Assembly (NCBI RefSeq): GCF_046507575.1
Contig: NZ_JBKFEY010000001.1
Span: 620,001-684,000 of the forward strand
Reading direction: 5' to 3'
Length of the DNA stretch: 64,000 nt
Origin: Pontitalea aquivivens
GTDB lineage: Bacteria > Pseudomonadota > Alphaproteobacteria > Rhodobacterales > Rhodobacteraceae
Shown here: piece after piece, positions 43,970 to 51,605 of the stretch
Layout: every line of letters begins with the position of its first letter
How positions within the stretch are numbered: the first letter of the stretch is position 1
Notes under the pieces: generated by a model
Databases searched by the model: none
What the model saw: the letters and a program-made list of their open reading frames with translations, nothing else
What the model was told of the DNA's origin: nothing
Position numbers and translations under genes: made by a program

Positions 43970-44253
43970 TGGTCGTGGTGGTTTCAAATGCGCCCCCCCG
44001 CCTGCGGGGCCGCCTGTCGGCATGGCTGGTAGAGGTTCGGGCAGGCGTATATGTTGGCGACTATTCCACCCGCACCCGAGAGATGATCTGGGATCAGGTG
44101 GTGGCCGGGCTTGATCAGGGCGACGCGGTGATGGTCTGGAAGGCGCCCAACGATCAGGGCTATGACTTCCGCACACATGGAAGAAATCGCCGCATGCCGG
44201 TAGATTTCGACGGACTGAAACTGGTGAGCTTTCTTCCCGAAAAGCCCGTCTGA
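43966..44253 (+). CDS. cas2: CRISPR adaptation protein Cas2e
   Basis: This 95-residue ferredoxin-like subunit bridges two Cas1 dimers. It shows NAPPRLRGRLSAWLVEVRAG, VYVGDYSTRTREMIWDQV and the terminal RRMPVDFDGLKLVSFLPEKP, the hallmark of the type I-E subgroup. It ends 70 bases before the first CRISPR repeat, so it is the last cas gene before the leader. Confidence 0.95.
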   Translation: MMVVVVSNAPPRLRGRLSAWLVEVRAGVYVGDYSTRTREMIWDQVVAGLDQGDAVMVWKAPNDQGYDFRTHGRNRRMPVDFDGLKLVSFLPEKPV

Positions 44254-44323
44254 TCGCGCGGGAAATTTCGGTACGCTCTTTGACATTGGAAAAAATCTGG
44301 CAGATCAAGCGTCTGCAGGAAGA
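44254..44323 (+). promoter_or_regulatory. CRISPR leader with promoter-like element
   Basis: This 70-base gap between cas2 and the first repeat is the least GC-rich part nearby. It contains a perfect TTGACA (44280-44285) followed by an A-tract (44290-44295). A -10 element is weak (GATCAA at 44303). Its place before the intact first repeat, with the degenerate repeat at the far end, marks this as the leader side. Confidence 0.6.
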
Positions 44324-45145
44324 CTGTTCCCCGCCCGCGCGGGGATGAACCGACCAGCTTGATCTTTGCATCCAGTTCGGCCCGCTGTTCCCCGCCCGCG
44401 CGGGGATGAACCGCGGTCGCTCTTGACGAATGCCTCGATCATGGCCTGTTCCCCGCCCGCGCGGGGATGAACCGGGCGACACAGGCAAAAGCACCGCCTG
44501 CCTTCGCTGTTCCCCGCCCGCGCGGGGATGAACCGGATACGACACGGCAGGGCTTGCCCTAAATGCCCTGTTCCCCGCCCGCGCGGGGATGAACCGGGTG
44601 GGTACCAGATCGCGGGCGGCGGCGATGACTGTTCCCCGCCCGCGCGGGGATGAACCGGAAGGAAAGACATGCGGCTGAGTGACTTTTACCTGTTCCCCGC
44701 CCGCGCGGGGATGAACCGCGGCGTGTTCTGACGTGCTGAGCGTCCAGAACCTGTTCCCCGCCCGCGCGGGGATGAACCGGCCACCGGAACCAACGGCGTT
44801 CCCCGCCCGGTCTGTTCCCCGCCCGCGCGGGGATGAACCGCCCCGGCGTTTCGACGAACCCGGTTTCCTCGTCTGTTCCCCGCCCGCGCGGGGATGAACC
44901 GCTGATGATCAATGTCGGTAAGCTTGACATAGACTGTTCCCCGCCCGCGCGGGGATGAACCGGCAGCACCGCTTTCGGAGGCTGCTGGACTTAGCTGTTC
45001 CCCGCCCGCGCGGGGATGAACCGTGTCACTTTTGCATATCCTATCTAGTCCCCGCCTGTTCCCCACCCGCGCGGGGATGAACCGCGGAGTCATAGCGTGG
45101 TATCCCGAACGTGGCCCTGTTCCCCGCCCGCGCGGGGATGAACTG
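44324..45145 (+). CRISPR. Type I-E CRISPR array: 14 repeats, 13 spacers
   Basis: The 29-base repeat is CTGTTCCCCGCCCGCG followed by CGGGGATGAACCG; every unit starts exactly 61 bases after the last (44324, 44385, 44446, 44507, 44568, 44629, 44690, 44751, 44812, 44873, 44934, 44995, 45056, 45117), so all spacers are 32 bases. Repeats 1-12 are identical. Repeat 13 has one G-to-A change (CCCCACCC) and repeat 14 ends AACTG in place of AACCG. Decay at this end agrees with a leader on the cas2 side and transcription on the plus strand, giving an ATGAACCG 5' handle. The hairpin stem is CCCCGC/GCGGGG. Spacer 8 (44780-44811) carries a 12-base piece of the repeat. Confidence 0.98.
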
Positions 45146-45565
45146 ATGGTGCGCCTCCATGTGTCGCGGTGATCGAGAGAAATGGAACGGCGATCAAAAG
45201 AACTGGGTGGTCACCAGTTTTAACGACACTGTCGGGAATTTTGATGACCGGCCCCAGTGGGAAGCGTTCCGGGTCACTGGGCTTGGCGAGGAACGGGCTC
45301 CATCCCCGACCGGTCAAGTTGAAAATAGCGCCGCACCAGTCGGTTTTCAAGGCGATGCGTTCAGCCAAGCCCGGGCCCCGACATCTGTTCCCCGCCTGCC
45401 GAGGCCGAAGCCAGCTTCTGTGCCGCTCTGGCAGCTGATCCCATGGTTGCGTAACGGACCGAAATCAGCCTCTGGCGCATCCGGCGCGGTTCACCGGCCC
45501 GGGCTTGCGCTGGCCGTTTCGCCCCGCTTGCGCTAAAAGACCCTTCAGCAAAATGGAGATCGCAC
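45146..45565. other. Gene-free stretch beyond the CRISPR array
   Basis: No supportable gene is seen in 420 bases. Overlapping frames on both strands (for example a reverse frame 45090-45368 reading FNLTGRGWSPFLAKPSDPER) look protein-like but run into the CRISPR repeats and match nothing I know; a decayed mobile element is possible. A 12-base copy of the repeat start, CTGTTCCCCGCC, occurs alone at 45385-45396. Confidence 0.4.
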
Positions 45566-45871
45566 ATGCGCCTTCATCTGGTCGCGGCATTGATCGGGCT
45601 GGCCCTGCCCGTGGGCGCGGATCCGGTCGCCGAGGGCGCGGCCCTTGTTCAGCGCAACTGCGCCGCCTGCCATGGGGTCACCCAGGACGATGCCAGCCCG
45701 AACCCCCGGGCGATACCGTTCCGCTTTCTGGGCCGGCTTTATCCCATTGAACATCTGGAGGAGGCTTTGGCCGAGGGCATCATGGTCGGCCACGACATGC
45801 CCGAATTCGTGCTGGAGCCCGATCAGGTGACTGCGCTGATCCACTATCTGGAAACGATACAGGTCAGGTAA
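45566..45871 (+). CDS. Small c-type cytochrome
   Basis: This is a 101-residue exported class I cytochrome c. The signal peptide is about residues 1-18 (LVAALIGLALPVGA-DP), the haem-binding motif is CAACH in QRNCAACHGVT (about 31-35), and the axial Met is probably in HDMPEFVLEPDQ. Only one haem site is present. It is probably a periplasmic electron carrier or the cytochrome subunit of an oxidoreductase, but no partner gene is adjacent. The ATG at 45566 is preceded by ggaga. Confidence 0.9.
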   Translation: MRLHLVAALIGLALPVGADPVAEGAALVQRNCAACHGVTQDDASPNPRAIPFRFLGRLYPIEHLEEALAEGIMVGHDMPEFVLEPDQVTALIHYLETIQVR

Positions 45872-46105
45872 CCGCACCGCCGACAGCGCCGGCCACGAAC
45901 GGCGGCCCGGAAGAAGGGCGCATTTTCAGGGGATAACGCGATAAGTCGGTCGCCCCCTCGGAATAAGCTCGCAATCGGGGGGCATGTCGCCTATATCGGC
46001 GGGGCATATATTGTTTTCGGTCCTGTTCCTCACGGCTCAGCTTTCGATCTTCAGCTTTGCCGGGCCGCTGCGCTGTGTGAGCGGCATCACAGAAGGAATG
46101 GCACG

Positions 46106-46312
46106 ATGACCAATGGCTCCGGGAAATGGCTCACCCCCACAAAAGGTTTCGGCTTCATCGCCCCGGAAGGCGGCTCGAAGGATGTGTTCATCCAGATCCC
46201 GGCGCCGGAACGCGCTGGCGTTCATCGGCTGCATGACGGTCTGGCCGTGACGTTCAATATCGAACATGATCGTAGCGGCCGTGAATAGGCTGCGAAGCTC
46301 ACGCGCGCTTGA
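46106..46312 (+). pseudogene. Cold-shock (CspA-like) gene truncated by a nonsense codon
   Basis: The frame begins MTNGSGKWLTPTKGFGFIAP, with the RNP1 motif KGFGFI of a cold-shock domain, then KDVFIQIPAPERAGVHRLHDG and VTFNIEHDRSGRE. It stops at TAG (46286-46288). The same frame continues AAKLTRA to TGA at 46310, the expected family tail, so the TAG probably replaced a Ser codon (family ...GRESAxxL). RNP2 is also altered: VFIQI lacks the His of VFVHI. The present product would be 60 residues, lacking the last beta strand. It is probably inactive or a decaying paralogue. About 230 bases of non-coding DNA precede it, as for many csp genes with long leaders. Confidence 0.75.
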
Positions 46313-46498
46313 CCGGCTTGCAGCCGCCATGGATTGCATGGCATCGGTCGGCACCGCGCGCCGGGCGTTCATCCGTGCCGCAAGGACCGCCGGTTTCGTT
46401 CCCGAAACCCGGGTCTTGCGGGCGCCCGCCCCGTCACCGACTGAAACATGACCCACCCGCCCGGGCTATATCGGGCCCCAATGCAGTAAAGCCCGCCC

Positions 46499-47227
46499 AT
46501 GCAGATCGCCAGATCAAGACTTTTCGACGTTCTTCTGGGCCTGTGGACCCTGTTCATCAGCCCGGCGATCCCGGTTCTGATGCGGCTGCGCCGCCCCGAT
46601 CTGACGCGGGCGGTGATCCGGTTCTGGACCGATGGGATATTTGGCCTGTCGCGCTGGTTCCTGGGCCTGCGGTTGCGCGAAGAGGGTGTGGAAAACAAGC
46701 ATCTTCATGCCCCCTGCCTTTACGTCAGCAATCACCAGTCCGCCTGGGAAACGCTGGCCTTCAACCGCTTGCTGCCCGATATCACCATCGTCGCCAAGCA
46801 GGAACTGGGGCGGATTCCGGTCTTTGGCTGGTTCCTGCGCAACGCCCCGATGATTTTGATCGATCGCGATGCGGGCGCGCGCGCGCTCAAGGGGATGGTT
46901 GCGGAATCGCAGCGCGAACTGGCGCAGGGCCGATCGATCCTGATCTTCCCCGAAGGCACCCGCGTCAATGTGGGCGAACAGCGCAAGTATCAGCCGGGGC
47001 TGGTCGCGCTTTACCGCAAGCTGGATCTGCCGGTGGTGCCGGTAGCGCATAATTCGGGCAGCTTCTGGGGCCGGGGCGCCAAGCGGGGCGGCACGATCAC
47101 CGTGTCCTATCTGCCGGCGATCCCGCCGGGCCTGCCGGCGGCCGAATTCATGGCCCGGGTCGAAGACCTTGTGAATGCCGAGAAAGAGCGTCTGTCCGCC
47201 AGCTGTGCCGCCCGGACCGGCGCCTAG
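46499..47227 (+). CDS. plsC: 1-acyl-sn-glycerol-3-phosphate acyltransferase
   Basis: This 242-residue membrane-associated enzyme makes phosphatidic acid from lysophosphatidic acid. The acyltransferase motifs are intact but with Gln for Asp-adjacent spacing: NHQSAWETLAFN (NHxSxxE/D variant of HX4D), FLRNAPMILIDRD, IFPEGTRVNVGEQRKYQPGLVAL and the late VPVAHNSG. An N-terminal hydrophobic helix (LFDVLLGLWTLFISPAIPVLM) anchors it. It stands alone between the cold-shock pseudogene and a convergent glycosidase gene. Confidence 0.92.
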   Translation: MQIARSRLFDVLLGLWTLFISPAIPVLMRLRRPDLTRAVIRFWTDGIFGLSRWFLGLRLREEGVENKHLHAPCLYVSNHQSAWETLAFNRLLPDITIVAKQELGRIPVFGWFLRNAPMILIDRDAGARALKGMVAESQRELAQGRSILIFPEGTRVNVGEQRKYQPGLVALYRKLDLPVVPVAHNSGSFWGRGAKRGGTITVSYLPAIPPGLPAAEFMARVEDLVNAEKERLSASCAARTGA

Positions 47228-47248
47228 GCGCCGCCGCCTTCGCGCGGG

Positions 47249-48115
47249 TCAGTTGCTGCCCGCATCGGCCACGCGCACCCCGCCCAGACGCTGCGCCACC
47301 TGCAGGAAGGCAGTGCCGATCGGGGTGGGGCGCAGGCTGTCATCGACCAGGTTCAGCCTGGGCGTGACACCCCCCCAGGGGTAGGGGTTGGCCGCGAACC
47401 AGGCATGGCGTTCGACAAAGGGCAGGCGGTCCATCATGCGGATCGCCTCTTGCACGAAGGCGGCGTTCTGGGCGTAGCTGACGGCGCCGGGGCGGTTCCA
47501 GTCGATCATGCCGAATTCCGTCACCCAGACGGGGCGGCGATATTCGCGGTGAACGGCCTCCAGCCAGCGCCTGAAGGCGGCCACATCGCCATCTTCGGAA
47601 TAATAGTGGACGGCCATGAAATCGACGCGCAGGCCGCGGCGCTGCACCTCATCCATGAAGCGGCGCTGCCAGGATCCAGGGCCCAGCGTGCCGTCGCGGG
47701 TGGTGGCGGGGCTGCCCAGCCGCAGCCCATAGGCCTGCAGTCGGGGCCAGAGGTCCGCGGCCTTGTTCACGCTGATCGCGGTCTGGCCCTTGGCGTTCCC
47801 GTCGGGTTCGTTGAAGCCCAGCAGCGTGCGCACCGGCAGATCGGACCGGATCTTCTTGCCCACATCGCGCGCGCCATGCACCATCGGCACGAATTCCACC
47901 CCGCGCGGCTGGCCGCCAGGGTGATACATCTGATCCATGCGCCAGTTGTAATACCAGCTGACCCCGGGGCTTTGTTCGATGAATTCCAGCATCGTGTGGC
48001 GCGGGTTTTCCCAGGCGCCAAGGCCGATCTTCTGGGCATGGGCCGTGGGCGCGCCGATCATCATGGCAAGGGCCATCGCCATCAATCCCGCAAGTATCTT
48101 CCGCACCATCCGCAC
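47249..48115 (-). CDS. Secreted glycoside-hydrolase-like protein (Glyco_hydro_cc)
   Basis: This is a 288-residue exported protein with a signal peptide (1-27, ending PTAHA-QK). It matches the Glyco_hydro_cc (Asl1-like) fold: a TIM barrel beginning GLGAWENPRHTMLEFIEQSPGVSWYYNW, the acid/base Glu in LLGFNEPDGNAKGQT, HYYSEDGDVAAFRRWLE, and the second Glu in VWVTEFGMIDW. Members are beta-glucan-binding or cleaving enzymes. The true substrate is unknown. It is convergent with plsC. Confidence 0.8.
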   Translation of the reverse strand: MRMVRKILAGLMAMALAMMIGAPTAHAQKIGLGAWENPRHTMLEFIEQSPGVSWYYNWRMDQMYHPGGQPRGVEFVPMVHGARDVGKKIRSDLPVRTLLGFNEPDGNAKGQTAISVNKAADLWPRLQAYGLRLGSPATTRDGTLGPGSWQRRFMDEVQRRGLRVDFMAVHYYSEDGDVAAFRRWLEAVHREYRRPVWVTEFGMIDWNRPGAVSYAQNAAFVQEAIRMMDRLPFVERHAWFAANPYPWGGVTPRLNLVDDSLRPTPIGTAFLQVAQRLGGVRVADAGSN

Positions 48116-48216
48116 CTCCGCATGCTGCTGTCTGGCTAGCCTGCGGCGATGGGGAAATTATGGCGTGAATCGGGTATGAATTTGCATCTTTGGGTTGAAT
48201 TGGGGCGGGAATGTGA

Positions 48217-48921
48217 TCAGCGCGGGCCGGTCCAGGCGTCTGCCGGGTCGGCCAGGGCATAGCTGCGCAGCGCGGGCACGCTGCGGATGGACACGTTTTG
48301 ATGGCGCACCCGCACCCCCAGCCGGTTCAGCCGGCCAAAGGCGCGCGACAGGCTTTCGGGCTTCATCCCCAGCCGTCCCGCCACCAGCGTCTTTTCAAAG
48401 GGCAACAGCACCTCATGCGTCAGGCTTTCGGGCGGGCAAAGGTCGGCCAGGAATTCCGCCAGCCGCTGCGCACCGTTCTGCACCTTCAACTGTTCGACCT
48501 GGCCGAACATGTCATCGACATGGGCCGAGGTCGCGCGCAGCACCGCCATGGCCACATCGGGGCACAGGCAACCCGCCTGTTGCAGCACCTCGGCATCGAT
48601 CAGCAGGATCTGGCAGGGGCTGACCGCCTGGGCCGAGGCCTTGTGCGGCGCGCCCATCAGCACGGGCAGTTCTTCGAAACTGCAGCCGGCGGGCAGAAGC
48701 TGCAAGATCGCCTCGGACCCGTTGGGCGCGATGCGATACAGCTTGATCCAGCCTGCCACCACGATGCGCAGCGCCCGGGCACGTTCCCCCTGCAGAAAGA
48801 TCGTGGCGCCCCGGTCATAGGCGCGTACCCGCGCGCGCGCCAGAAGCCCATCGCGCACCGCAGGCGGAAGCGATCGCAACACGGCGGCGCCACGGGCCGT
48901 TCCGACGAACCGATCCTGCAT
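48217..48921 (-). CDS. Crp/Fnr-family transcriptional regulator (Dnr/Nnr-like)
   Basis: This 234-residue regulator has an N-terminal cyclic-nucleotide-type sensor domain (about 15-140), a dimerisation helix and a C-terminal helix-turn-helix (VAGRLGMKPESLSRAFGRLNRLG, about 185-207). The recognition helix ESLSR fits binding to TTGAT half-sites. The N-terminal Cys cluster of true FNR is absent, so oxygen sensing by [4Fe-4S] is unlikely; a haem/NO-responsive Dnr-like role is more plausible. A perfect FNR box lies 60 bases upstream of its start. It lies beside the ubiVUT genes on the same strand. Confidence 0.88.
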   Translation of the reverse strand: MQDRFVGTARGAAVLRSLPPAVRDGLLARARVRAYDRGATIFLQGERARALRIVVAGWIKLYRIAPNGSEAILQLLPAGCSFEELPVLMGAPHKASAQAVSPCQILLIDAEVLQQAGCLCPDVAMAVLRATSAHVDDMFGQVEQLKVQNGAQRLAEFLADLCPPESLTHEVLLPFEKTLVAGRLGMKPESLSRAFGRLNRLGVRVRHQNVSIRSVPALRSYALADPADAWTGPR

Positions 48922-48980
48922 CAGAAGCCACCTTTGCTGTCAGTCTGAGAGAATCATGTCAGACCAGCGTGGCATCCGCG

Positions 48981-48994
48981 TTGATGGCAATCAA
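48981..48994. promoter_or_regulatory. Perfect FNR-type box upstream of the Crp/Fnr regulator gene
   Basis: TTGAT-GGCA-ATCAA matches the consensus at all ten positions. It lies between the regulator start (48921) and the ubiV stop (49058), so it most likely controls the regulator, either by FnrL or by autoregulation. Confidence 0.8.
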
Positions 48995-49057
48995 GCCGCT
49001 TTGCAATTTCCGGTTGTGGTATTTTATGAATGTTTATCAATATCTTGGCTGGTGCGA

Positions 49058-49975
49058 TCAGCCCGCTGCAGCCGTGCCCGACCAATGCGCCCCCGCAGGC
49101 CCGGACAAAAACCCGTCCGACAACCGCCCCCCCGGCACCTGTCCGGCCAGATCCGCGGCCAGTTCCGCCCCGCTTTTCCGCCCGGCCAGAACCGCCGCAT
49201 AGCCCCGGCAGATGCCGGTGAAATTGCCGGTCTGCGGCGACAGGCGCAGCGCCGTCACGCCGGCCTCGCGCAAGGCGTCAATCTGCAGCGCCATGCTGGC
49301 CGTGCTTTGGCTAAGCGTCTGCACCCCGTTCACCACCAGGAATTTTTGCCCGTCCAGGGTATCAACCTCGCGTCCGTCGGGATCCTCGGCGCAGACGAAC
49401 TGGCAATTGTCCTTGGCCCGGTCATGCAGGCGCGCGTGATAGCACCGCCCTGAAATCGCCAGCGGCAGCCGTCCGTGGCCCCAGACCTCGACCGCAACGC
49501 CCGCGTCACGCCCGGCCCGGGCCAGCATCGCCACCGATTCCAGCGGCAGTTCGGGCGGCAGGCAGATCCGGGTGGCGCCGCGCCCGGCCAGCCAGCGCAG
49601 CGTGCCTTCGTTGTAGACATTGACCATAGGGCCCACCCAGAACGGTGTGCCGGGGGCGATATGATGCAGCGCGGTCAGGTCGTTGATCTCGACCGCAAGG
49701 CCGGTGGCGGCCAGATCGGCGGCCATCTTGCGTTCGCGTTTCAGCGTGATCAGCGCCAGGCTGGACAGCGCGACCGCCTTGCCCGCGGCCTGCAGGGTTT
49801 CCACGGCCTGGGGGATTTCATCCTGCCAGAAGGGCAGGCGCTTGGAACAGACCCATTCCCCGATCACCACCCGCGCGACCGGCGCCTGCGCAAGGGCCGC
49901 GTAAAACCCGCGCACCGCGCCTGCGGTCCAGAAAAAGGCATTCGGCCCGACGGTCAGGTCCATCATCATCTCCAT
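49058..49975 (-). CDS. ubiV: Anaerobic ubiquinone biosynthesis protein UbiV (U32 family)
   Basis: UbiV with UbiU forms the [4Fe-4S] complex needed for the oxygen-independent hydroxylation steps of ubiquinone synthesis. The 305-residue U32 protein shows VVIGEWVCSKRLPFWQDE (first Cys), the barrel motif GPMVNVYNEGTLRWLAG, and the Cys set GRCYHARLHDRAKDNCQFVC, the spacing of cluster ligands in UbiV. The start region MEMMMDLTVGPNAFFW has several Met codons; the outermost overlaps ubiU by 10 bases. It is the distal gene of a ubiT-ubiU-ubiV operon. Confidence 0.92.
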   Translation of the reverse strand: MEMMMDLTVGPNAFFWTAGAVRGFYAALAQAPVARVVIGEWVCSKRLPFWQDEIPQAVETLQAAGKAVALSSLALITLKRERKMAADLAATGLAVEINDLTALHHIAPGTPFWVGPMVNVYNEGTLRWLAGRGATRICLPPELPLESVAMLARAGRDAGVAVEVWGHGRLPLAISGRCYHARLHDRAKDNCQFVCAEDPDGREVDTLDGQKFLVVNGVQTLSQSTASMALQIDALREAGVTALRLSPQTGNFTGICRGYAAVLAGRKSGAELAADLAGQVPGGRLSDGFLSGPAGAHWSGTAAAG

Positions 49976-50952
49976 GTCTTGGCATAGGCGCCGGTGGTGG
50001 CGGCCTGGCCTTCGGTCAGGCGGGCAAGGGCGCTTTCGGGCAGGGGCTGGCCCGCGGCCTGTGCCTCGACCGCGGCGCGGAAGGACCGCACCACCTGTGC
50101 CACATAGGCGCGCGATCGTTGCCGCCCCTCGATTTTCAGCGCCGAGACCCCGGCCCTGGCCAGCGCGGGGATCAACTGGGTCGCATCCAGGCTGACCGGG
50201 TCCTCAAAGATGTGGCCGGTCTGTTCGTCGGATCTGAAACAGCCCTTGCACAGCGTCGGATAGGGCGCGGGGGCCCCCCTGGGCGTGCGGTGGATGGTGA
50301 ACCCGCCCAGCCGCGCGGCCAGTTCCGGGCCTTCCTCGGCATAGGCGACATGGCTGGCGGGGGAACAGACCCCGTTCATGTTGGGCGAGCGGCCCGTGGC
50401 ATAGGACGACAGCGAACAGCGTCCCTCGGCCATGACGCACAGCCCGCCAAAGACGAAGACCTCGGTTTCCACGTCGATTTCACGATTGATCGCGGCGATT
50501 TCCTGCACCGACAGCACGCGCGGCAGAACCACGCGGCGCACACCAAATGCCTGCGCATACAGGTTGATCGCATCGGGATTGGCGGCGGCGGCCTGCACCG
50601 ACAGGTGGCGGCGCAGCGCGGGGTGGTGTTCGGTCGCATGCGCCAGCAGGCCCAGATCGGCCAGGATCACCGCATCGGCCCCCGCCTGTTCCGCATCGGC
50701 CACAGCCCGGTGCCAGAGGGGTTCCGCGCCCGCGCGCGGGAAGGTGTTGATCGCCACCAGCACCCTGGCGCCGCGCGCATGGGCAAAGGCCACGCCCTCG
50801 GCCAGTTCCTCGCGGCTGAAGTTCAGCCCCGGAAAGTTGCGTGCATTGGTTTCATCGGCAAAACCGCAATAGATCGCATGGGCCCCGGCCTCGACGGCGG
50901 CGCGCAGCGCGGCGGGGGTGCCCGCAGGACAGACGAGTTCCATCATGGCCAA
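49966..50952 (-). CDS. ubiU: Anaerobic ubiquinone biosynthesis protein UbiU (U32 family)
   Basis: This is the partner of UbiV in O2-independent ubiquinone synthesis. The 328-residue protein begins MELVCPAGTPAALRAAVEAGAHAIYCG, has DAVILADLGLL and LSVQAAAAN, and carries the cluster-type cysteines GGLCVMAEGRCSLSSYATGR, NGVCSPA and LCKGCFRSDEQTGHIF. A C-terminal helix KIEGRQRSRAYVAQVV is typical of U32 proteins. It overlaps both ubiT (by 10 bases) and ubiV, so the three are translated together. Confidence 0.93.
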   Translation of the reverse strand: MAMMELVCPAGTPAALRAAVEAGAHAIYCGFADETNARNFPGLNFSREELAEGVAFAHARGARVLVAINTFPRAGAEPLWHRAVADAEQAGADAVILADLGLLAHATEHHPALRRHLSVQAAAANPDAINLYAQAFGVRRVVLPRVLSVQEIAAINREIDVETEVFVFGGLCVMAEGRCSLSSYATGRSPNMNGVCSPASHVAYAEEGPELAARLGGFTIHRTPRGAPAPYPTLCKGCFRSDEQTGHIFEDPVSLDATQLIPALARAGVSALKIEGRQRSRAYVAQVVRSFRAAVEAQAAGQPLPESALARLTEGQAATTGAYAKTWR

Positions 50953-51500
50953 TCTCCGGTGGTTTCCATCCTGTGCAGCGCCAGCCCGCTGATCCGTTCG
51001 GCGCGCGCCAGCGCCCGGCGCAGGCCGGGGCCCAGGGGGCCGGCAGCGGCGGCGATCGTTTCGGTCAGGTCCAGTTCGGCATCGTCGATCGCGTTGCGCA
51101 GCGCCAGCACCGCCTCGGTATCGCCCTCGATCGTCAGGTCGCGCGAAAAGAACAGCGCATCGCCGTCCTCGGCGCCGTGCAGCATCGCCAGAAAGGCGGA
51201 CAGGGGGCCCGCGATACGCGCATCATGCGCGGGCGCGCGGTTGCGCCGGCACGCGCGCACCTGCGCCGTGCGCGGCTGCATCAGCAGCGCAAAGGGCAGG
51301 TCCGTCGGGTCGATCAGCACGCGCCGGTCCGCATGCGGCCCCAGTCGGCGCAGCATGGCGGGATGGGCCTGCACCAGCTTGCGGGTCAGCGCGCTCAGCA
51401 TGACCGAAACGGGTGCCAGCGGCAGCGGGGCGGCCGCGCGCGACAAAAGCCGCGGCAGATGGGGCAGGGCGGGGCGTGTGTGGGGGGGGGCGGTCAGCAT
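50943..51500 (-). CDS. ubiT: Anaerobic ubiquinone biosynthesis accessory factor UbiT (SCP2 domain)
   Basis: This 185-residue protein has a C-terminal SCP2 lipid-binding domain. UbiT binds ubiquinone intermediates and is needed for the oxygen-independent pathway. The ATG at 51500 is preceded by aaggaaaagg; the same frame is open much further upstream but antisense to ubiD and without a start signal. Motifs include VLIDPTDLPFALLMQP, ISGPLSAFL-like ARIAGPLSAFLAMLHG, DALFFSRDLTIEGDTEAVLALRNAIDDAELD, and the tail RAERISGLALHRM. It starts the ubiT-ubiU-ubiV operon. An FNR-type box is 52 bases upstream. Confidence 0.9.
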   Translation of the reverse strand: MLTAPPHTRPALPHLPRLLSRAAAPLPLAPVSVMLSALTRKLVQAHPAMLRRLGPHADRRVLIDPTDLPFALLMQPRTAQVRACRRNRAPAHDARIAGPLSAFLAMLHGAEDGDALFFSRDLTIEGDTEAVLALRNAIDDAELDLTETIAAAAGPLGPGLRRALARAERISGLALHRMETTGDWP

Positions 51501-51551
51501 CGGCCTTTTCCTTGGACAGGGCGGTGATAAGACGCCGCAGTTCGCACGGAC

Positions 51552-51565
51552 TTGACATAGGTCAA
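51552..51565. promoter_or_regulatory. FNR-type box in the ubiT/ubiD divergent promoter
   Basis: TTGAC-ATAG-GTCAA is a perfect inverted repeat and differs from TTGAT-N4-ATCAA only at the innermost base of each half. It is 52 bases from the ubiT start and 41 bases from the ubiD start, so it could control both directions at low oxygen. Confidence 0.75.
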
Positions 51566-51605
51566 GTTGTCGCGCCGAGGTGCCTGCTAGGTCCGTGCCC
51601 AACCG

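Noticed and set aside
44305..45093. Reverse-strand frames with repeated VHPRAGGEQ and FIPARAGN segments
   Set aside because: These are translations of the CRISPR repeats, not protein repeats.
45090..45368. Reverse-strand frame with protein-like sequence (FNLTGRGWSPFLAKPSDPER)
   Set aside because: It ends inside the CRISPR repeats, lacks a ribosome site and matches no family I know; kept only as a possible mobile-element relic.
46266..46451. Short plus-strand frame after the cold-shock gene
   Set aside because: It overlaps the csp tail in another frame, has no ribosome site and resembles nothing known.
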